This document shows, one piece after another, positions 8,245 to 16,636 of a DNA stretch of 64,000 bases (the stretch's first letter is position 1; every line of letters begins with the position of its first letter). The stretch comes from CAZHFW01 sp964531675. GTDB lineage: Bacteria; Planctomycetota; Phycisphaerae; Phycisphaerales; UBA1924. The translations under genes and the position numbers were made by a program. Location: the NCBI GenBank assembly GCA_964531675.1, contig CAZHFW010000012.1, positions 1 through 64,000 on the forward strand. The letters are read 5' to 3'. Below the pieces are notes generated by a model that saw nothing but the letters and a program-made list of their open reading frames with translations, was not told the origin of the DNA and made no database searches.

Positions 8245-9260
8245 ATGGGCCGGCGGGGGCTCCCAGCGAGCTTCCAAAGACCGAGGCGCTGCTTCGCAAC
8301 GTGAAGCGTGGGCGGGTGCGCAAGCTCGTGTCGTTCTGCGTCGGGCTGCTGTTGATTCTGGCGGCGGCGTGGGCGGCGGGGCGCGATCCGCGCGGCGCGC
8401 AGGCGGCGCTGGAGGCTCTGAAGCAGGCGCCAGCGGGGCTGGTGGCGCTCGCCTTTGCGCTCCCGGTGGTGAGCTGGTGTTTCACGACGATGACGTTCTG
8501 GACCCTGACGCGACGGCATGGGGTCGTGGGGGTCGGGGAGATGGCGGCCTTGATGGGCTCGTCGTGGTTCCTCAACTTTCTGCCCATGAAGCCCGGGCTT
8601 GTGGGCCGCATCGCGTATCACAAGAGCGTGAACAACATCCCCATCGCGGGGAGTTTTCAGGTGCTGGGGGCGGCGATCCTGTGCGGCGCGGGATCGATCG
8701 CGGCGGCGCTGGGCGTGGCGATCGCGGCGACCTCTGCATCGATGCCCGCGTGGGGTCTGGGCGTGGTGCTGGCGGCGCCGATCGGCGTGTTCGCGGCGCT
8801 GGGTTTCGTCGTCAATCGCGCGAGCACGGGTGGGGGCGCGGCGGCTGGGCTCTTGCGCTTTGATGCGCTGGGGTGGCGCTACGCGGATCTGCTGGTGTGG
8901 TCGGCGCGGTACATGGTCGCGTTCGAGCTGGTCGGGAGATCGATCACGCCGACGCAAGCGGTCGCGGTGGCGGCGGTCAGTCAGCTCGCGACGCTCTTGC
9001 CACTCATCGGGAATGGGCTGGGGATCCGCGAATGGGCGGTGGGCCTCGTGGTGTCGGCGCTGCCCGCGTCGTACGTGGGGGCGTCGGGGAATCCCGCGAT
9101 GGTGCAGGGGCTCTCGGCGGACCTGGTGAATCGCGTCTTTGAGATCGGGGTGGCGGTGCCGGTGGGCATGGTCTCGACGGGTTGGATCGCGGCCAGGCTC
9201 CGGCGCCTGGGAAAAGACCCCGAGACGGGGCTTCCCGCGGGGCCAGACGGGCCCAAATGA
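8241..9260 (+). CDS. Lysylphosphatidylglycerol synthase TM-region / flippase-like membrane protein
   Basis: The integral membrane protein has 339 residues and about eight hydrophobic segments. The segment LPLIGNGLGIREWAVGLV near residues 250-270 matches the conserved GLGxRE signature of the UPF0104/AglD/MprF membrane domain. Members move or modify polar lipids, or assist glycolipid export. No C-terminal aminoacyltransferase domain is present, so this is a flippase-like half only and not a complete MprF. The GTG start overlaps the preceding stop (GTGA), so the two products are probably made together and may cooperate in the envelope. Confidence 0.75.
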   Translation: MNGPAGAPSELPKTEALLRNVKRGRVRKLVSFCVGLLLILAAAWAAGRDPRGAQAALEALKQAPAGLVALAFALPVVSWCFTTMTFWTLTRRHGVVGVGEMAALMGSSWFLNFLPMKPGLVGRIAYHKSVNNIPIAGSFQVLGAAILCGAGSIAAALGVAIAATSASMPAWGLGVVLAAPIGVFAALGFVVNRASTGGGAAAGLLRFDALGWRYADLLVWSARYMVAFELVGRSITPTQAVAVAAVSQLATLLPLIGNGLGIREWAVGLVVSALPASYVGASGNPAMVQGLSADLVNRVFEIGVAVPVGMVSTGWIAARLRRLGKDPETGLPAGPDGPK

Positions 9261-9398
9261 GCTCCCGGGAGGGGGGCGAGCGGGCAAATACGCCCGCCAG
9301 CGTCAGATAACTCAACCCGATCCGGGCGAACGCCGAATGCGTATGGAATGACGGGAGTCGCCAGTCCCCGGCACGGACGCCGGTGGGGGAGGGCCTCG

Positions 9399-10514
9399 AT
9401 GATCAACACGATCGAACAGGACCATCAGCGCTTCCGCCAGATCGTGCGCGGCAAGATCCGTCGTGACCTGCGCCGCTTCCTCTCCCGTGGCGACATCATC
9501 GGGAAGGAAGGCAAGAAGTTCGTCTCCATCCCGGTGCATGACATCGACATCCCGACGTTCCGCTATGGCGACAACTCGGGCGGCGTGGGGATGGGCGAGG
9601 GCGACGAGGGCGAAGCGGTCGGTCAGCCCGGCTCGGGGAAGGGTCAGGGCGGCGAACAGGAAGGCAAGCACCTGCTCGAGGTCGATGTCACGCTCGAGGA
9701 GCTCGCGGACATCATGGCCGAGGAGCTCAAGCTCCCGCGAATCGAGCCGCGCGGGCAGCATCGCATCACGACGATCCGCGACAAGTTCACGGGGATCCGA
9801 CCGACCGGACCGGCGGCGCTGCGGCACTTCAAGCGGACGTACCGCGAAGCGCTCAAGCGGCAGCTTGCGATGGGCCAGTACGACCCGGACGATCCGATCA
9901 TCATCCCGATCAAGAACGACCTGCGGTTCCGCTCGTGGAACGAGGTGAAGAAGCCTCAGAGCAACGCGGCGATCGTGTACATGATGGACGTGTCGGGCTC
10001 GATGGGCGATGAGCAGAAGGAGCTGGTCAGGCTCTCGGCGTTCTGGATCGACACGTGGCTCCGCCGGAACTACGAGGGGATCGAGTCGCGCTACATCGTG
10101 CACGATGTGAAGGCGGCCGAAGTGGACAAGAAGACCTTCTTCTCGGTGAAAGAGGATGGCGGGACGCGGATCAGTTCGGCGTTCCAGTGCTGCAAGGAGC
10201 TGCTCAGCGCGCACTACGATCCCTATGACTGGAACATCTACCTGTTCCATTTCTCCGACGGCGACAACTCGTCGGACGCGGACAATCGGCTGTGCGTGAA
10301 GCTCCTGGACGAGGAACTGCTTCCGATCAGCAACATGTTCGGGTATTGCCAAGTGACCAGCGCGTACGGGTCGGGGAACTTCCTGAGCGTGCTGAACGAG
10401 GCGTTCCCGAACGGCCAGACGGACGAGATGGGCCCCAGGCTCATCACCTCGAAGGTCAACAATCGCGACGACATCTACGACTCGCTGCGGACGTTCTTCA
10501 AGGCGGGACGCTAG
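9399..10514 (+). CDS. YhbH/YeaH-type DUF444 protein (VWA-like)
   Basis: The 371-residue protein belongs to the DUF444 family (YeaH of E. coli, YhbH of Bacillus). Clear marks are the N-terminal DHQRFRQIVRGKIRRDLRRF segment, a Gly-rich acidic linker (near 50-85), and the metal-site-like MMDVSGSMGDEQKEL that begins the von Willebrand-A fold near residue 205. In many bacteria it is encoded with the serine kinase PrkA and with SpoVR/YcgB in a stress or sporulation module. Neither partner is visible here, so the gene stands alone. GGGGGAGGG just upstream supports the ATG at 9399; a longer frame from 9348 would add 17 unlikely residues. Confidence 0.9.
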   Translation: MINTIEQDHQRFRQIVRGKIRRDLRRFLSRGDIIGKEGKKFVSIPVHDIDIPTFRYGDNSGGVGMGEGDEGEAVGQPGSGKGQGGEQEGKHLLEVDVTLEELADIMAEELKLPRIEPRGQHRITTIRDKFTGIRPTGPAALRHFKRTYREALKRQLAMGQYDPDDPIIIPIKNDLRFRSWNEVKKPQSNAAIVYMMDVSGSMGDEQKELVRLSAFWIDTWLRRNYEGIESRYIVHDVKAAEVDKKTFFSVKEDGGTRISSAFQCCKELLSAHYDPYDWNIYLFHFSDGDNSSDADNRLCVKLLDEELLPISNMFGYCQVTSAYGSGNFLSVLNEAFPNGQTDEMGPRLITSKVNNRDDIYDSLRTFFKAGR

Positions 10515-10537
10515 ACACCGGGGCGTAAAGCCTCATA

Positions 10538-11158
10538 ATGCTCGCATCGGCCCGGGGGAAGTGTGCGAACACTCGGGCGCAGGAAAGGTCGGGCCGGGGC
10601 TTGGCGTCCCGGCGATCATGGGCGTGCTGCGTGTTCTTCTTTCCGGTCTATGGCGTGATCTGCTGGCTGCTTGCGCTCCGCTTTCGGCGGAGCTGGAAGG
10701 GCCTTGGCGTGGTCGCGCTGGGTGTGCTCGGCCTGGTGGTGATCGCGTGGATCCACTGGCGGCTGAGCATCATCACGCACGGGCGCGTGTATCTGCCCAT
10801 CCTGCAGCTTCTGCTTTATCCGTACACGGCGCTGGTCGGGCTGGGCGGTCTGTTCATGGTCGCGCTGCCCCGGAGGCCCGGCTTTGGTCAGTGCCGGGCG
10901 TGCGGGTATGGGCTGGCGGGCCTGGAGGCGGGCGCGACGGGGATCGTGTGTCCCGAGTGCGGGAGTGACGGGGTGTCACCCGAACACGGCGCGGTACAGC
11001 ACGCCAAGCCCGAGGATCACGATCGGCACGCCCGCGATGAACGCGATGCGGATCGTGACCATCTGCTGGTGCTCGATCGGCTTCACCATCGGCGCGCTCT
11101 GACCCGCGGGGCTGCGGGCGATCAGCTCGTCCTGACCCGCGAGCCAGGCCACCCCTGA
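10538..11158 (+). CDS. Small membrane protein with C-terminal zinc ribbon
   Basis: This frame encodes two or three membrane segments (VFFFPVYGVICWLLALRF, LGVVALGVLGLVVIAWIHW, LLLYPYTALVGLGGLFMVAL) followed by a zinc ribbon with Cys pairs CRACGYGLAGL and CPECG. The same layout recurs at 51829 and 56950 in this window. The convincing part ends near 10965; the last 60 residues run antisense through the end of the GldG-like gene and look like read-through, so a nearby frameshift or a natural overlap is possible. The start is uncertain: ATG 10538, TTG 10601 and GTG 10631 are all in frame. CATAAT overlaps the first of these and could be a -10 box, which would favour a later start. No function is known. 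Confidence 0.6.
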   Translation: MLASARGKCANTRAQERSGRGLASRRSWACCVFFFPVYGVICWLLALRFRRSWKGLGVVALGVLGLVVIAWIHWRLSIITHGRVYLPILQLLLYPYTALVGLGGLFMVALPRRPGFGQCRACGYGLAGLEAGATGIVCPECGSDGVSPEHGAVQHAKPEDHDRHARDERDADRDHLLVLDRLHHRRALTRGAAGDQLVLTREPGHP

Positions 11159-13132
11159 TTCGAGCAGTTCGATGTTTCCCGGGCTTTGCGCGACGACGCG
11201 GCCGTCGACGATGGACTCCGCGCTGAGCACGGGATCGATGAACCAGTCGTTGGATCCGACCGCGAGCACGCGCTGGGTGGCGTTGCCTGGGAGCGCGCGC
11301 TCGGCGGCGGCGATGACGGTCCACGGACCCTGGTTGTCGTCCTTGCCTTGATCGAACGCGGGCTGATCGGGGATCAGGGCGCGATCCTCGCGGCGCGTCT
11401 TGCGGAGGCCGAGCCAGTTGGATTCAGCCCAGATGCTGCTGTCGGGCTTCACCTGGCAGAGGGGCGTCACGCGGACGTCCTTCAGGTCGGACTTGAGCGC
11501 GAGCGGGACGCACCAGGGGAGCGAGATCGGGAGTCTCCCGATGGCGTCGGCGAGCGGGTGTTCGCTGGCGGCGCCCTGGATGGTCATGTCGGTGTCGGCG
11601 ACGCGGCCGCGGGGCGTGATGACTTCGCGGAGCAGCGGGCGGCCGGCGTCGGGGTTGATCCCGAAGCGTTCGAGTACGGAGGCGATGGGGTCCTTCTGGC
11701 CGTAGGACGGGAGCGGGGATGGGTTGAGCGAGACCAGCAGCGGGCGTCCGGATTCGGCGATGGCGTCGAGGGCTCCGCCGAGCTTGGCGGAGCGTTCGGC
11801 GCCCGAGGGGCCGCCCGAGTCGGATGCGGTCCAGGCGGCGGTCGAGAAGACCGCGTACACGATGGGGCGCACGCCCTTGGGGTCGAGCGCGGAGAGGTCG
11901 GGAGCGGCGGGGTTCACCGCGACGGCCCACTCGACCATGTCGATGCCGCGGAGGGCCAGGCGTTCGCGCGCCCGCGAGAGCAGCGGGGCGCGATCCAGGA
12001 ACTCCGAGGCCTCGGCGTGCATGAGGACGACGATGGGCTTGATGGGATTGCGGAGGGACGAGATCGCGGTCGCGAGCAGATCCTCGGATTTGCGCCGCAT
12101 GTCGGCGAGCGGAGCGCCGCCCAGGTCGAGAAGCTCGCCGGGCGGGAAGAGTGAGATCGGATCGATCGCGGAGAGTCCCTCGGGTCCGACGATCAGCACC
12201 GCAGCGGGGGCCTTCAGGGCCTCGGCCAGGCGCACGACGTCGAGCTTGGGAAGCCTGGCGACCGCGTCGCTTGTGATCGCGGCGGCGTCACGGATCTTCT
12301 CGAGTCCGAGCTGTGCGGCGCGGGCGAGGCCCTTGGCGTCGGCGGCCAGGCTGTCGGCTTTCTGGAAGGCGGCCAGCTCGCCCGCGAGGGTCACGAGCAC
12401 CTTGCGTCCCGCGTTGAGCGCCTCGGTCAGGCGACGCTGGGGGATCGCGGTCTCGGGAGGACGTCCCGATGCGGGGTCCCACGCGAGCGCTCCGGCGACT
12501 TCGGCGGAGACGGCGCGGAAGTCCTTGGCGAGCGCGTCGACCGCGTCGATGCGCTGCTGGATCGCTTCGTGGGTGCCGCCTTTGGCGTCCTTGGTCTCGG
12601 CCCCGGTGGTCTTGTCGACCTTGGCGGGCGGGAATCGGTCGCGGAGATAAGCCAGAGCTGGGGAGACTTTCTTGGAGAGCTGATCCGCGAGTCCGCCAAG
12701 GTCGGTGCTGGCCTTGCGGAGTGTTTCGAGGGAGGCGGTGATTCGGTCGGCGTCGCGTGCGACCAGCTCGCGCAGGAGCGAGTCGTAGCGGCCCACGCCA
12801 TCGGGGGCGGAGGTGTCGATCTGCACCGTCTGGACAAGCGGAGAGCGACGCGCGAACTTCTCGAGAACGTCGACGACGCGCTGGCGGGCCCGGGGGTCGA
12901 GCTGGCGATAGTCGGCGGCGATGACGATGCGGTAGGGCTTGTCGAGCGAGTCGAGCAGGTTCTCGGTGCGCGGCGCGAGGCGATGCTCGCCGGTCTCGGT
13001 CACATCGACGCGGCGTGCGAAGCGCTCGCCGAGCACGTTGGCCAGGACCACGCTCGCGGTGACCGCGACGAGCATGATGAGCGTGAGCACGCCGAAGCGC
13101 AGGGCACGCCTGGAAGCGCGGGGGGTGTTCAT
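10976..13132 (-). CDS. GldG-like ABC auxiliary protein
   Basis: The 718-residue protein has one membrane segment near each end (residues about 12-34 and the last 25), enclosing a large extracytoplasmic region. It resembles the GldG/ABC-type uncharacterised transport auxiliary family: VANVLGERFARRVDVTETGEHRLAPRT after the first membrane segment is the family hallmark (normally D-T...YSLS). In Bacteroidetes GldG works with GldA and GldF in gliding; in other phyla the trio is a membrane exporter of unknown cargo. Its start is ATG 13132, with GGAGG 5 nt upstream, and it overlaps the permease stop by 4 nt. It is the third gene of the operon running leftward from 14780. Confidence 0.82.
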   Translation of the reverse strand: MNTPRASRRALRFGVLTLIMLVAVTASVVLANVLGERFARRVDVTETGEHRLAPRTENLLDSLDKPYRIVIAADYRQLDPRARQRVVDVLEKFARRSPLVQTVQIDTSAPDGVGRYDSLLRELVARDADRITASLETLRKASTDLGGLADQLSKKVSPALAYLRDRFPPAKVDKTTGAETKDAKGGTHEAIQQRIDAVDALAKDFRAVSAEVAGALAWDPASGRPPETAIPQRRLTEALNAGRKVLVTLAGELAAFQKADSLAADAKGLARAAQLGLEKIRDAAAITSDAVARLPKLDVVRLAEALKAPAAVLIVGPEGLSAIDPISLFPPGELLDLGGAPLADMRRKSEDLLATAISSLRNPIKPIVVLMHAEASEFLDRAPLLSRARERLALRGIDMVEWAVAVNPAAPDLSALDPKGVRPIVYAVFSTAAWTASDSGGPSGAERSAKLGGALDAIAESGRPLLVSLNPSPLPSYGQKDPIASVLERFGINPDAGRPLLREVITPRGRVADTDMTIQGAASEHPLADAIGRLPISLPWCVPLALKSDLKDVRVTPLCQVKPDSSIWAESNWLGLRKTRREDRALIPDQPAFDQGKDDNQGPWTVIAAAERALPGNATQRVLAVGSNDWFIDPVLSAESIVDGRVVAQSPGNIELLESGVAWLAGQDELIARSPAGQSAPMVKPIEHQQMVTIRIAFIAGVPIVILGLGVLYRAVFG

Positions 13133-13851
13133 CGCCACCTCCGGGACTGCAGGGCGGCGTAGGCCAGGGCCAGGAAGAAGACGGTGGCGCTGATGAAGAA
13201 CACGATGTGGCTTGTGTCGATCACGCCCCGGGCAAAGTCCGCCAGGCGCGGGCCGATCGCGATGGCCGCGACGATGGGGCGGGCGGGCGCGGGGATCGGC
13301 CCGGGACCGATGACCGAGAGCAGGAGCAGGATCAGGAGCACGAAGAAGGTGGAGAGGAAGGCGAGCGTCTGATTGCTCGTGAGGGCGGAGGCGAGGGTGC
13401 CCACCGCCAGAAAGAGCATGCCCGCGAGGATCAGGCTCAGGTATCCCGAGGCGACCGGGCCCGGATCAGGCCTGGGTTCGGAGAAGAGCCAGAGTGCGCC
13501 GACCTGAAGCAGCGTGGGGACCAGGGCCAGGATGAGGAAGGCGGCGGCGCCGAGGTACTTGCCGACCACGATCGCGGCGTCGCTGGCGGGAGAGGTCATG
13601 AGCGGCTCGATGGTGCCGCTGCGGAGCTCGTCGGAGAGCAGACGCATGGAGATCGCGGGGACCACCGGGAGGAGGATCCAGCCCGAGATCGAGAAGAGGG
13701 CGCGGAGGGTTGCGGGCTGGCCCGGGAGCAGGATCGTGAGGCAGAAGACCAGCCCTGAGAGCAGGGCGTACAACGCGATGGTGATCCACCCGACGGGGAG
13801 TCGGAAGAACGAGGCGAGCTCGCGCCTGGCGATGGTGAGGGTTTGGCTCAT
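13129..13851 (-). CDS. ABC-2 type permease, GldF-like
   Basis: The 240-residue protein has six hydrophobic segments, the usual ABC-2 permease pattern. Typical ABC-2 landmarks include an N-terminal amphipathic RRELASFFRLPVGW before the first membrane segment, and the loop MRLLSDELRSGTIEPLMTSPASDAAIVVGKYLGA between membrane segments 2 and 3. It would form the channel of the exporter driven by the ATPase encoded just upstream. Both junctions are ATGA overlaps, which implies tight translational coupling. Confidence 0.88.
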   Translation of the reverse strand: MSQTLTIARRELASFFRLPVGWITIALYALLSGLVFCLTILLPGQPATLRALFSISGWILLPVVPAISMRLLSDELRSGTIEPLMTSPASDAAIVVGKYLGAAAFLILALVPTLLQVGALWLFSEPRPDPGPVASGYLSLILAGMLFLAVGTLASALTSNQTLAFLSTFFVLLILLLLSVIGPGPIPAPARPIVAAIAIGPRLADFARGVIDTSHIVFFISATVFFLALAYAALQSRRWR

Positions 13852-14780
13852 CTGCCGCGACCGATCAGTTCGAGGAAGAGGGATTCGAGGTTCGGGGCCT
13901 GGCGGCGGAGCTCGCGGAGTTTGACGTCTTTGGCACGCGCGGCGGAGGCGATGGCTTCGCGCAGATCGAGCTCCGCGGACCTGGCGACGACTTCGTAGAC
14001 CGTCCAGCCGTCGCGGGTGGGGCGGGCGGTGACGCGCTCGACGCCCTGAAGCGACGCGAGCCAGTCTGCGGCGGCCGAGTCCTGGAGTTCAACGATGTGG
14101 GTCGAGATCCCGCTGCTGGAGGCGACGAGCCGGTCGGGCGTGCTGTCGGCCTTGACCTGTCCATCCGCGATGATGACGACGTGGTCGCAGACCAGTTCGA
14201 CTTCCGCGAGGACGTGGGAAGTGATCAGGACGGCGCGATCGGAGGCCAGCTCGCGGACCAGAGCGCGGGTCTGGCGGACCTGCTCGGGATCCAGACCGTT
14301 GGTGGGCTCGTCGAGGATCAGGAGCTTGGGATCATGCAGCAGGGCAGCGGCCAGGCCGACGCGCTGCTTGTACCCCTTGCTCAGCGTGCCGATGCGCTGG
14401 CGCTGGACCTTGTCGAGCCAACAGCGCGCGATCCACCGATCGAGCACCGCGCGGCGGGCGGATGAGCGCACGCCGAACAGGCGGGCGCGATAGTCCAGAA
14501 AGCCCCGCACGGTCATCTCGGTGTACAGCGGCGTGTTCTCCGGCATGTACCCGATGCATCCGCGCGCATCGCGCGATTGATTCAGGGTGTCGAAGCGATT
14601 GACGGAAATGGCGCCCGCATCCGGGGGCAGGAACCCCGTGATCATGCGGATCGTGGTGGTCTTGCCCGCGCCGTTGGGCCCGAGGAGCGCGGTGACCTTG
14701 CCAGCGTCGGCGGCGAAGGAAACGCCCCGGACGGCCCGGACAGACCCGAACGTTTTATGAACATCCTGAACTTGCAGCAC
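13848..14780 (-). CDS. ABC transporter ATP-binding protein, GldA-like
   Basis: The 310-residue ATPase carries Walker A (GPNGAGKTT) near 34-42, a signature reading LSKGYKQRVGLA, and Walker B LLILDEPTNGLDP, followed by the H-loop TSH. The Lys-Gly-Tyr form of the signature is common in this ABC-2 branch. A C-terminal tail of about 90 residues is typical. It is the first gene of the three-gene exporter operon. The start is GTG 14780; the 180-nt gap to the divergent signalling gene at 14961 must carry its promoter. Confidence 0.92.
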   Translation of the reverse strand: MLQVQDVHKTFGSVRAVRGVSFAADAGKVTALLGPNGAGKTTTIRMITGFLPPDAGAISVNRFDTLNQSRDARGCIGYMPENTPLYTEMTVRGFLDYRARLFGVRSSARRAVLDRWIARCWLDKVQRQRIGTLSKGYKQRVGLAAALLHDPKLLILDEPTNGLDPEQVRQTRALVRELASDRAVLITSHVLAEVELVCDHVVIIADGQVKADSTPDRLVASSSGISTHIVELQDSAAADWLASLQGVERVTARPTRDGWTVYEVVARSAELDLREAIASAARAKDVKLRELRRQAPNLESLFLELIGRGR

Positions 14781-14919
14781 CGGGGGGAGAGTACCCGGTC
14801 TTGGGTCGCCGATGTCAAGTCAGGGCTTTGTGTTCGGGAACTGGCCGTGATGGACCCGACAGGTTCCGCGTGCGAATAGGAAGGCGTGGGCGGAGTCCGG
14901 ACGAGCCGGGCGGTTCCGC

Positions 14920-14925
14920 TAGACT
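14920..14925 (+). promoter_or_regulatory. -10-like TAGACT before the GAF-receiver gene
   Basis: TAGACT lies 35 nt before ATG 14961, in the divergent gap after the ABC operon start. A -35 is not evident. Confidence 0.3.
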
Positions 14926-14960
14926 GTCGGGCGACGCACAGGCGGAGGACGCTGGTTTCG

Positions 14961-16607
14961 ATGTCCGCGACGCAAGAGAGAGCACCGTTGGCCGGCCCAG
15001 GCTCGAACCCGGGCGGGGGTGCAACTCCGGACCCGTCGGCCCAGGCATCCGCAGCCGCGGGACAGGCTCCGGCAGGCTCGGGACAGGGCTTGGCGGCGAT
15101 CGCCCCGACCTGGACCCTTGAGCTTCTCAACGCGATCGGCGAGGGTGTCGGCCTCGTGCACGACACGGGCGAGCTGATGTGGGCCAACGACCTGATGTGG
15201 AACGTGGACGCGTCCACGCGCTCGGCGCTGCTGCAGCAATGCAAGGACGCGCTCCCGGGTCTGAAGACCGACGCGGCTCAGGGCCACGCGTCACCCAGGC
15301 TCTTCCGGATCACGTCGCCTGATGATTCACGGCACTTTGAGGCCCAGGTGACGCTGCTCAATCCGCGAACGCCCGGCGCGCTGGGCGGGCAGCCCCGCAT
15401 GGTGCTGGTGGTGCGTGATGTGTCCGCGGACCGGCGGATGCAGCAGAAGATGGACGCGATCGACTCGGCGGGGCGCGAGCTGATGCGACTGGACGCCGAG
15501 GTCGTGCGCACGATGAATCAGATGGAGCGGCTCAAGCTCCTCGAAGAGCGGATCGTGCGCTCGTGCCGGGAGCTCCTGCACTTTGACCACTTCATCATCC
15601 GGTTGCTCGACGAGCGGAACAAGAAGCTCGAACTGGTGATGTCCTACGGCGTTCCCCAGGAGATCGTGGACGCGATCGAGATCTACGCGTTCCCGGAGCG
15701 CAACGGCATCAGCGGGTACGTCGCAGCGACCGGCAAGTCGTACATCTGCAACGACGTCTCCGCGGACGACCTGTTCCTGCCCGGCCTGCTCGACGCCAAG
15801 AGCTCGCTGACGGTTCCGCTTCGGCTCAACGACAAGGTCATCGGGATCATGGACGTCGAGAGCCAGCAGCCCTCGGCGTTCAACGATCGCGACCGCCAGT
15901 TCGCGGAAATCTTCGGACGCTATGTCGCGATGTCGCTGAACATGCTCGGCCTCTTGGTCGCGGAGCGCGTGCAGACCAACGAGGCGGTGAGCGAGCGCGT
16001 CGAGGACGAGATCACCGAGCCTCTGACGGACATCCAGCACGAGGTCGACGTGCTCAAGAAGATCGCGTCGCACGATCCGGAAGTGGCGCGGCACGTCGAG
16101 CGGATCATGCAGGATGTCGAGGCGATCCGCCGTCGCGTGAAGGAATGCACGAGCGGGCCGCAGACGCTTCTGGGCGTGGACCGCGTGATGCAGCGGGCGG
16201 TGTCCGATCCGATTCTGTCGGGACGGCGCGTGCTGGTCGCCGACGACGAGCAGAAGGTGCGCCGGATCATCGGCGACGTGCTCAGGCACTACGGCTGCGA
16301 GACGGTGGTCTGCGAGAACGGGACGGAGGCGATCCGCCAGCTCGAGGCGGCCAAGGAAGGGTCGGCGCCCCGCGTGGACCTGGTGATCAGCGACATCCGC
16401 ATGCCCGACTTCAACGGGTTTGAGGTCTTCTCGGCGGCCAAGCGGCTCGGGAACGCGCCGCCGGTGATCCTGATGACCGGGTTTGGCTACGACCCGCATC
16501 ACTCGATCGTGCGCGCCAGCCAGGACGGGCTGCAAGGCGTGCTCTTCAAGCCCTTCCAGGTCGAGAGGCTGCTTGAAGAAGTGCGAAAAGCGCTGACTCC
16601 CAAGTGA
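14961..16607 (+). CDS. PAS/GAF sensor with C-terminal receiver domain
   Basis: The 548-residue signalling protein begins with an Ala/Gly/Pro-rich tail (1-50). A PAS-like region follows (about 55-165, LLNAIGEGVGLVHDTGELMWAN), then a coiled linker and a GAF domain (about 190-345, with RLLDERNKKLELVMSYG and GISGYVAATGKSYICNDV). A second helical linker leads to a receiver domain (about 425-548). In the receiver, DDE at its start, phosphoacceptor Asp near 478 in VISDIRMPDFNG, the Thr of LMTGFG and Lys in LFKPFQ are all present, so it should be phosphorylatable. There is no histidine kinase or DNA-binding output, so it likely takes phosphate from a kinase outside the window. Its stop region overlaps a possible GTG of the next gene. 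Confidence 0.88.
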   Translation: MSATQERAPLAGPGSNPGGGATPDPSAQASAAAGQAPAGSGQGLAAIAPTWTLELLNAIGEGVGLVHDTGELMWANDLMWNVDASTRSALLQQCKDALPGLKTDAAQGHASPRLFRITSPDDSRHFEAQVTLLNPRTPGALGGQPRMVLVVRDVSADRRMQQKMDAIDSAGRELMRLDAEVVRTMNQMERLKLLEERIVRSCRELLHFDHFIIRLLDERNKKLELVMSYGVPQEIVDAIEIYAFPERNGISGYVAATGKSYICNDVSADDLFLPGLLDAKSSLTVPLRLNDKVIGIMDVESQQPSAFNDRDRQFAEIFGRYVAMSLNMLGLLVAERVQTNEAVSERVEDEITEPLTDIQHEVDVLKKIASHDPEVARHVERIMQDVEAIRRRVKECTSGPQTLLGVDRVMQRAVSDPILSGRRVLVADDEQKVRRIIGDVLRHYGCETVVCENGTEAIRQLEAAKEGSAPRVDLVISDIRMPDFNGFEVFSAAKRLGNAPPVILMTGFGYDPHHSIVRASQDGLQGVLFKPFQVERLLEEVRKALTPK

Positions 16608-16623
16608 GCCCCTGGCGGCGTGG

Positions 16624-16629
16624 TAGCCT
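16624..16629 (+). promoter_or_regulatory. -10-like TAGCCT, leaderless type
   Basis: TAGCCT lies 7 nt before ATG 16637, with no Shine-Dalgarno between them. This supports that start rather than the GTG at 16604. Confidence 0.4.
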
Positions 16630-16636
16630 GTTCCTT

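Noticed and set aside
5215..8277. 1020-codon open frame on the minus strand
   Set aside because: Antisense shadow of the exported repeat protein and its neighbours; no domain, signal or ribosome site.
15000..15030. TCGAACCCGGG resembling a tRNA T-arm
   Set aside because: No acceptor or anticodon stem surrounds it, and it lies in the coding sequence of the GAF-receiver gene. No tRNA was found anywhere in the window.
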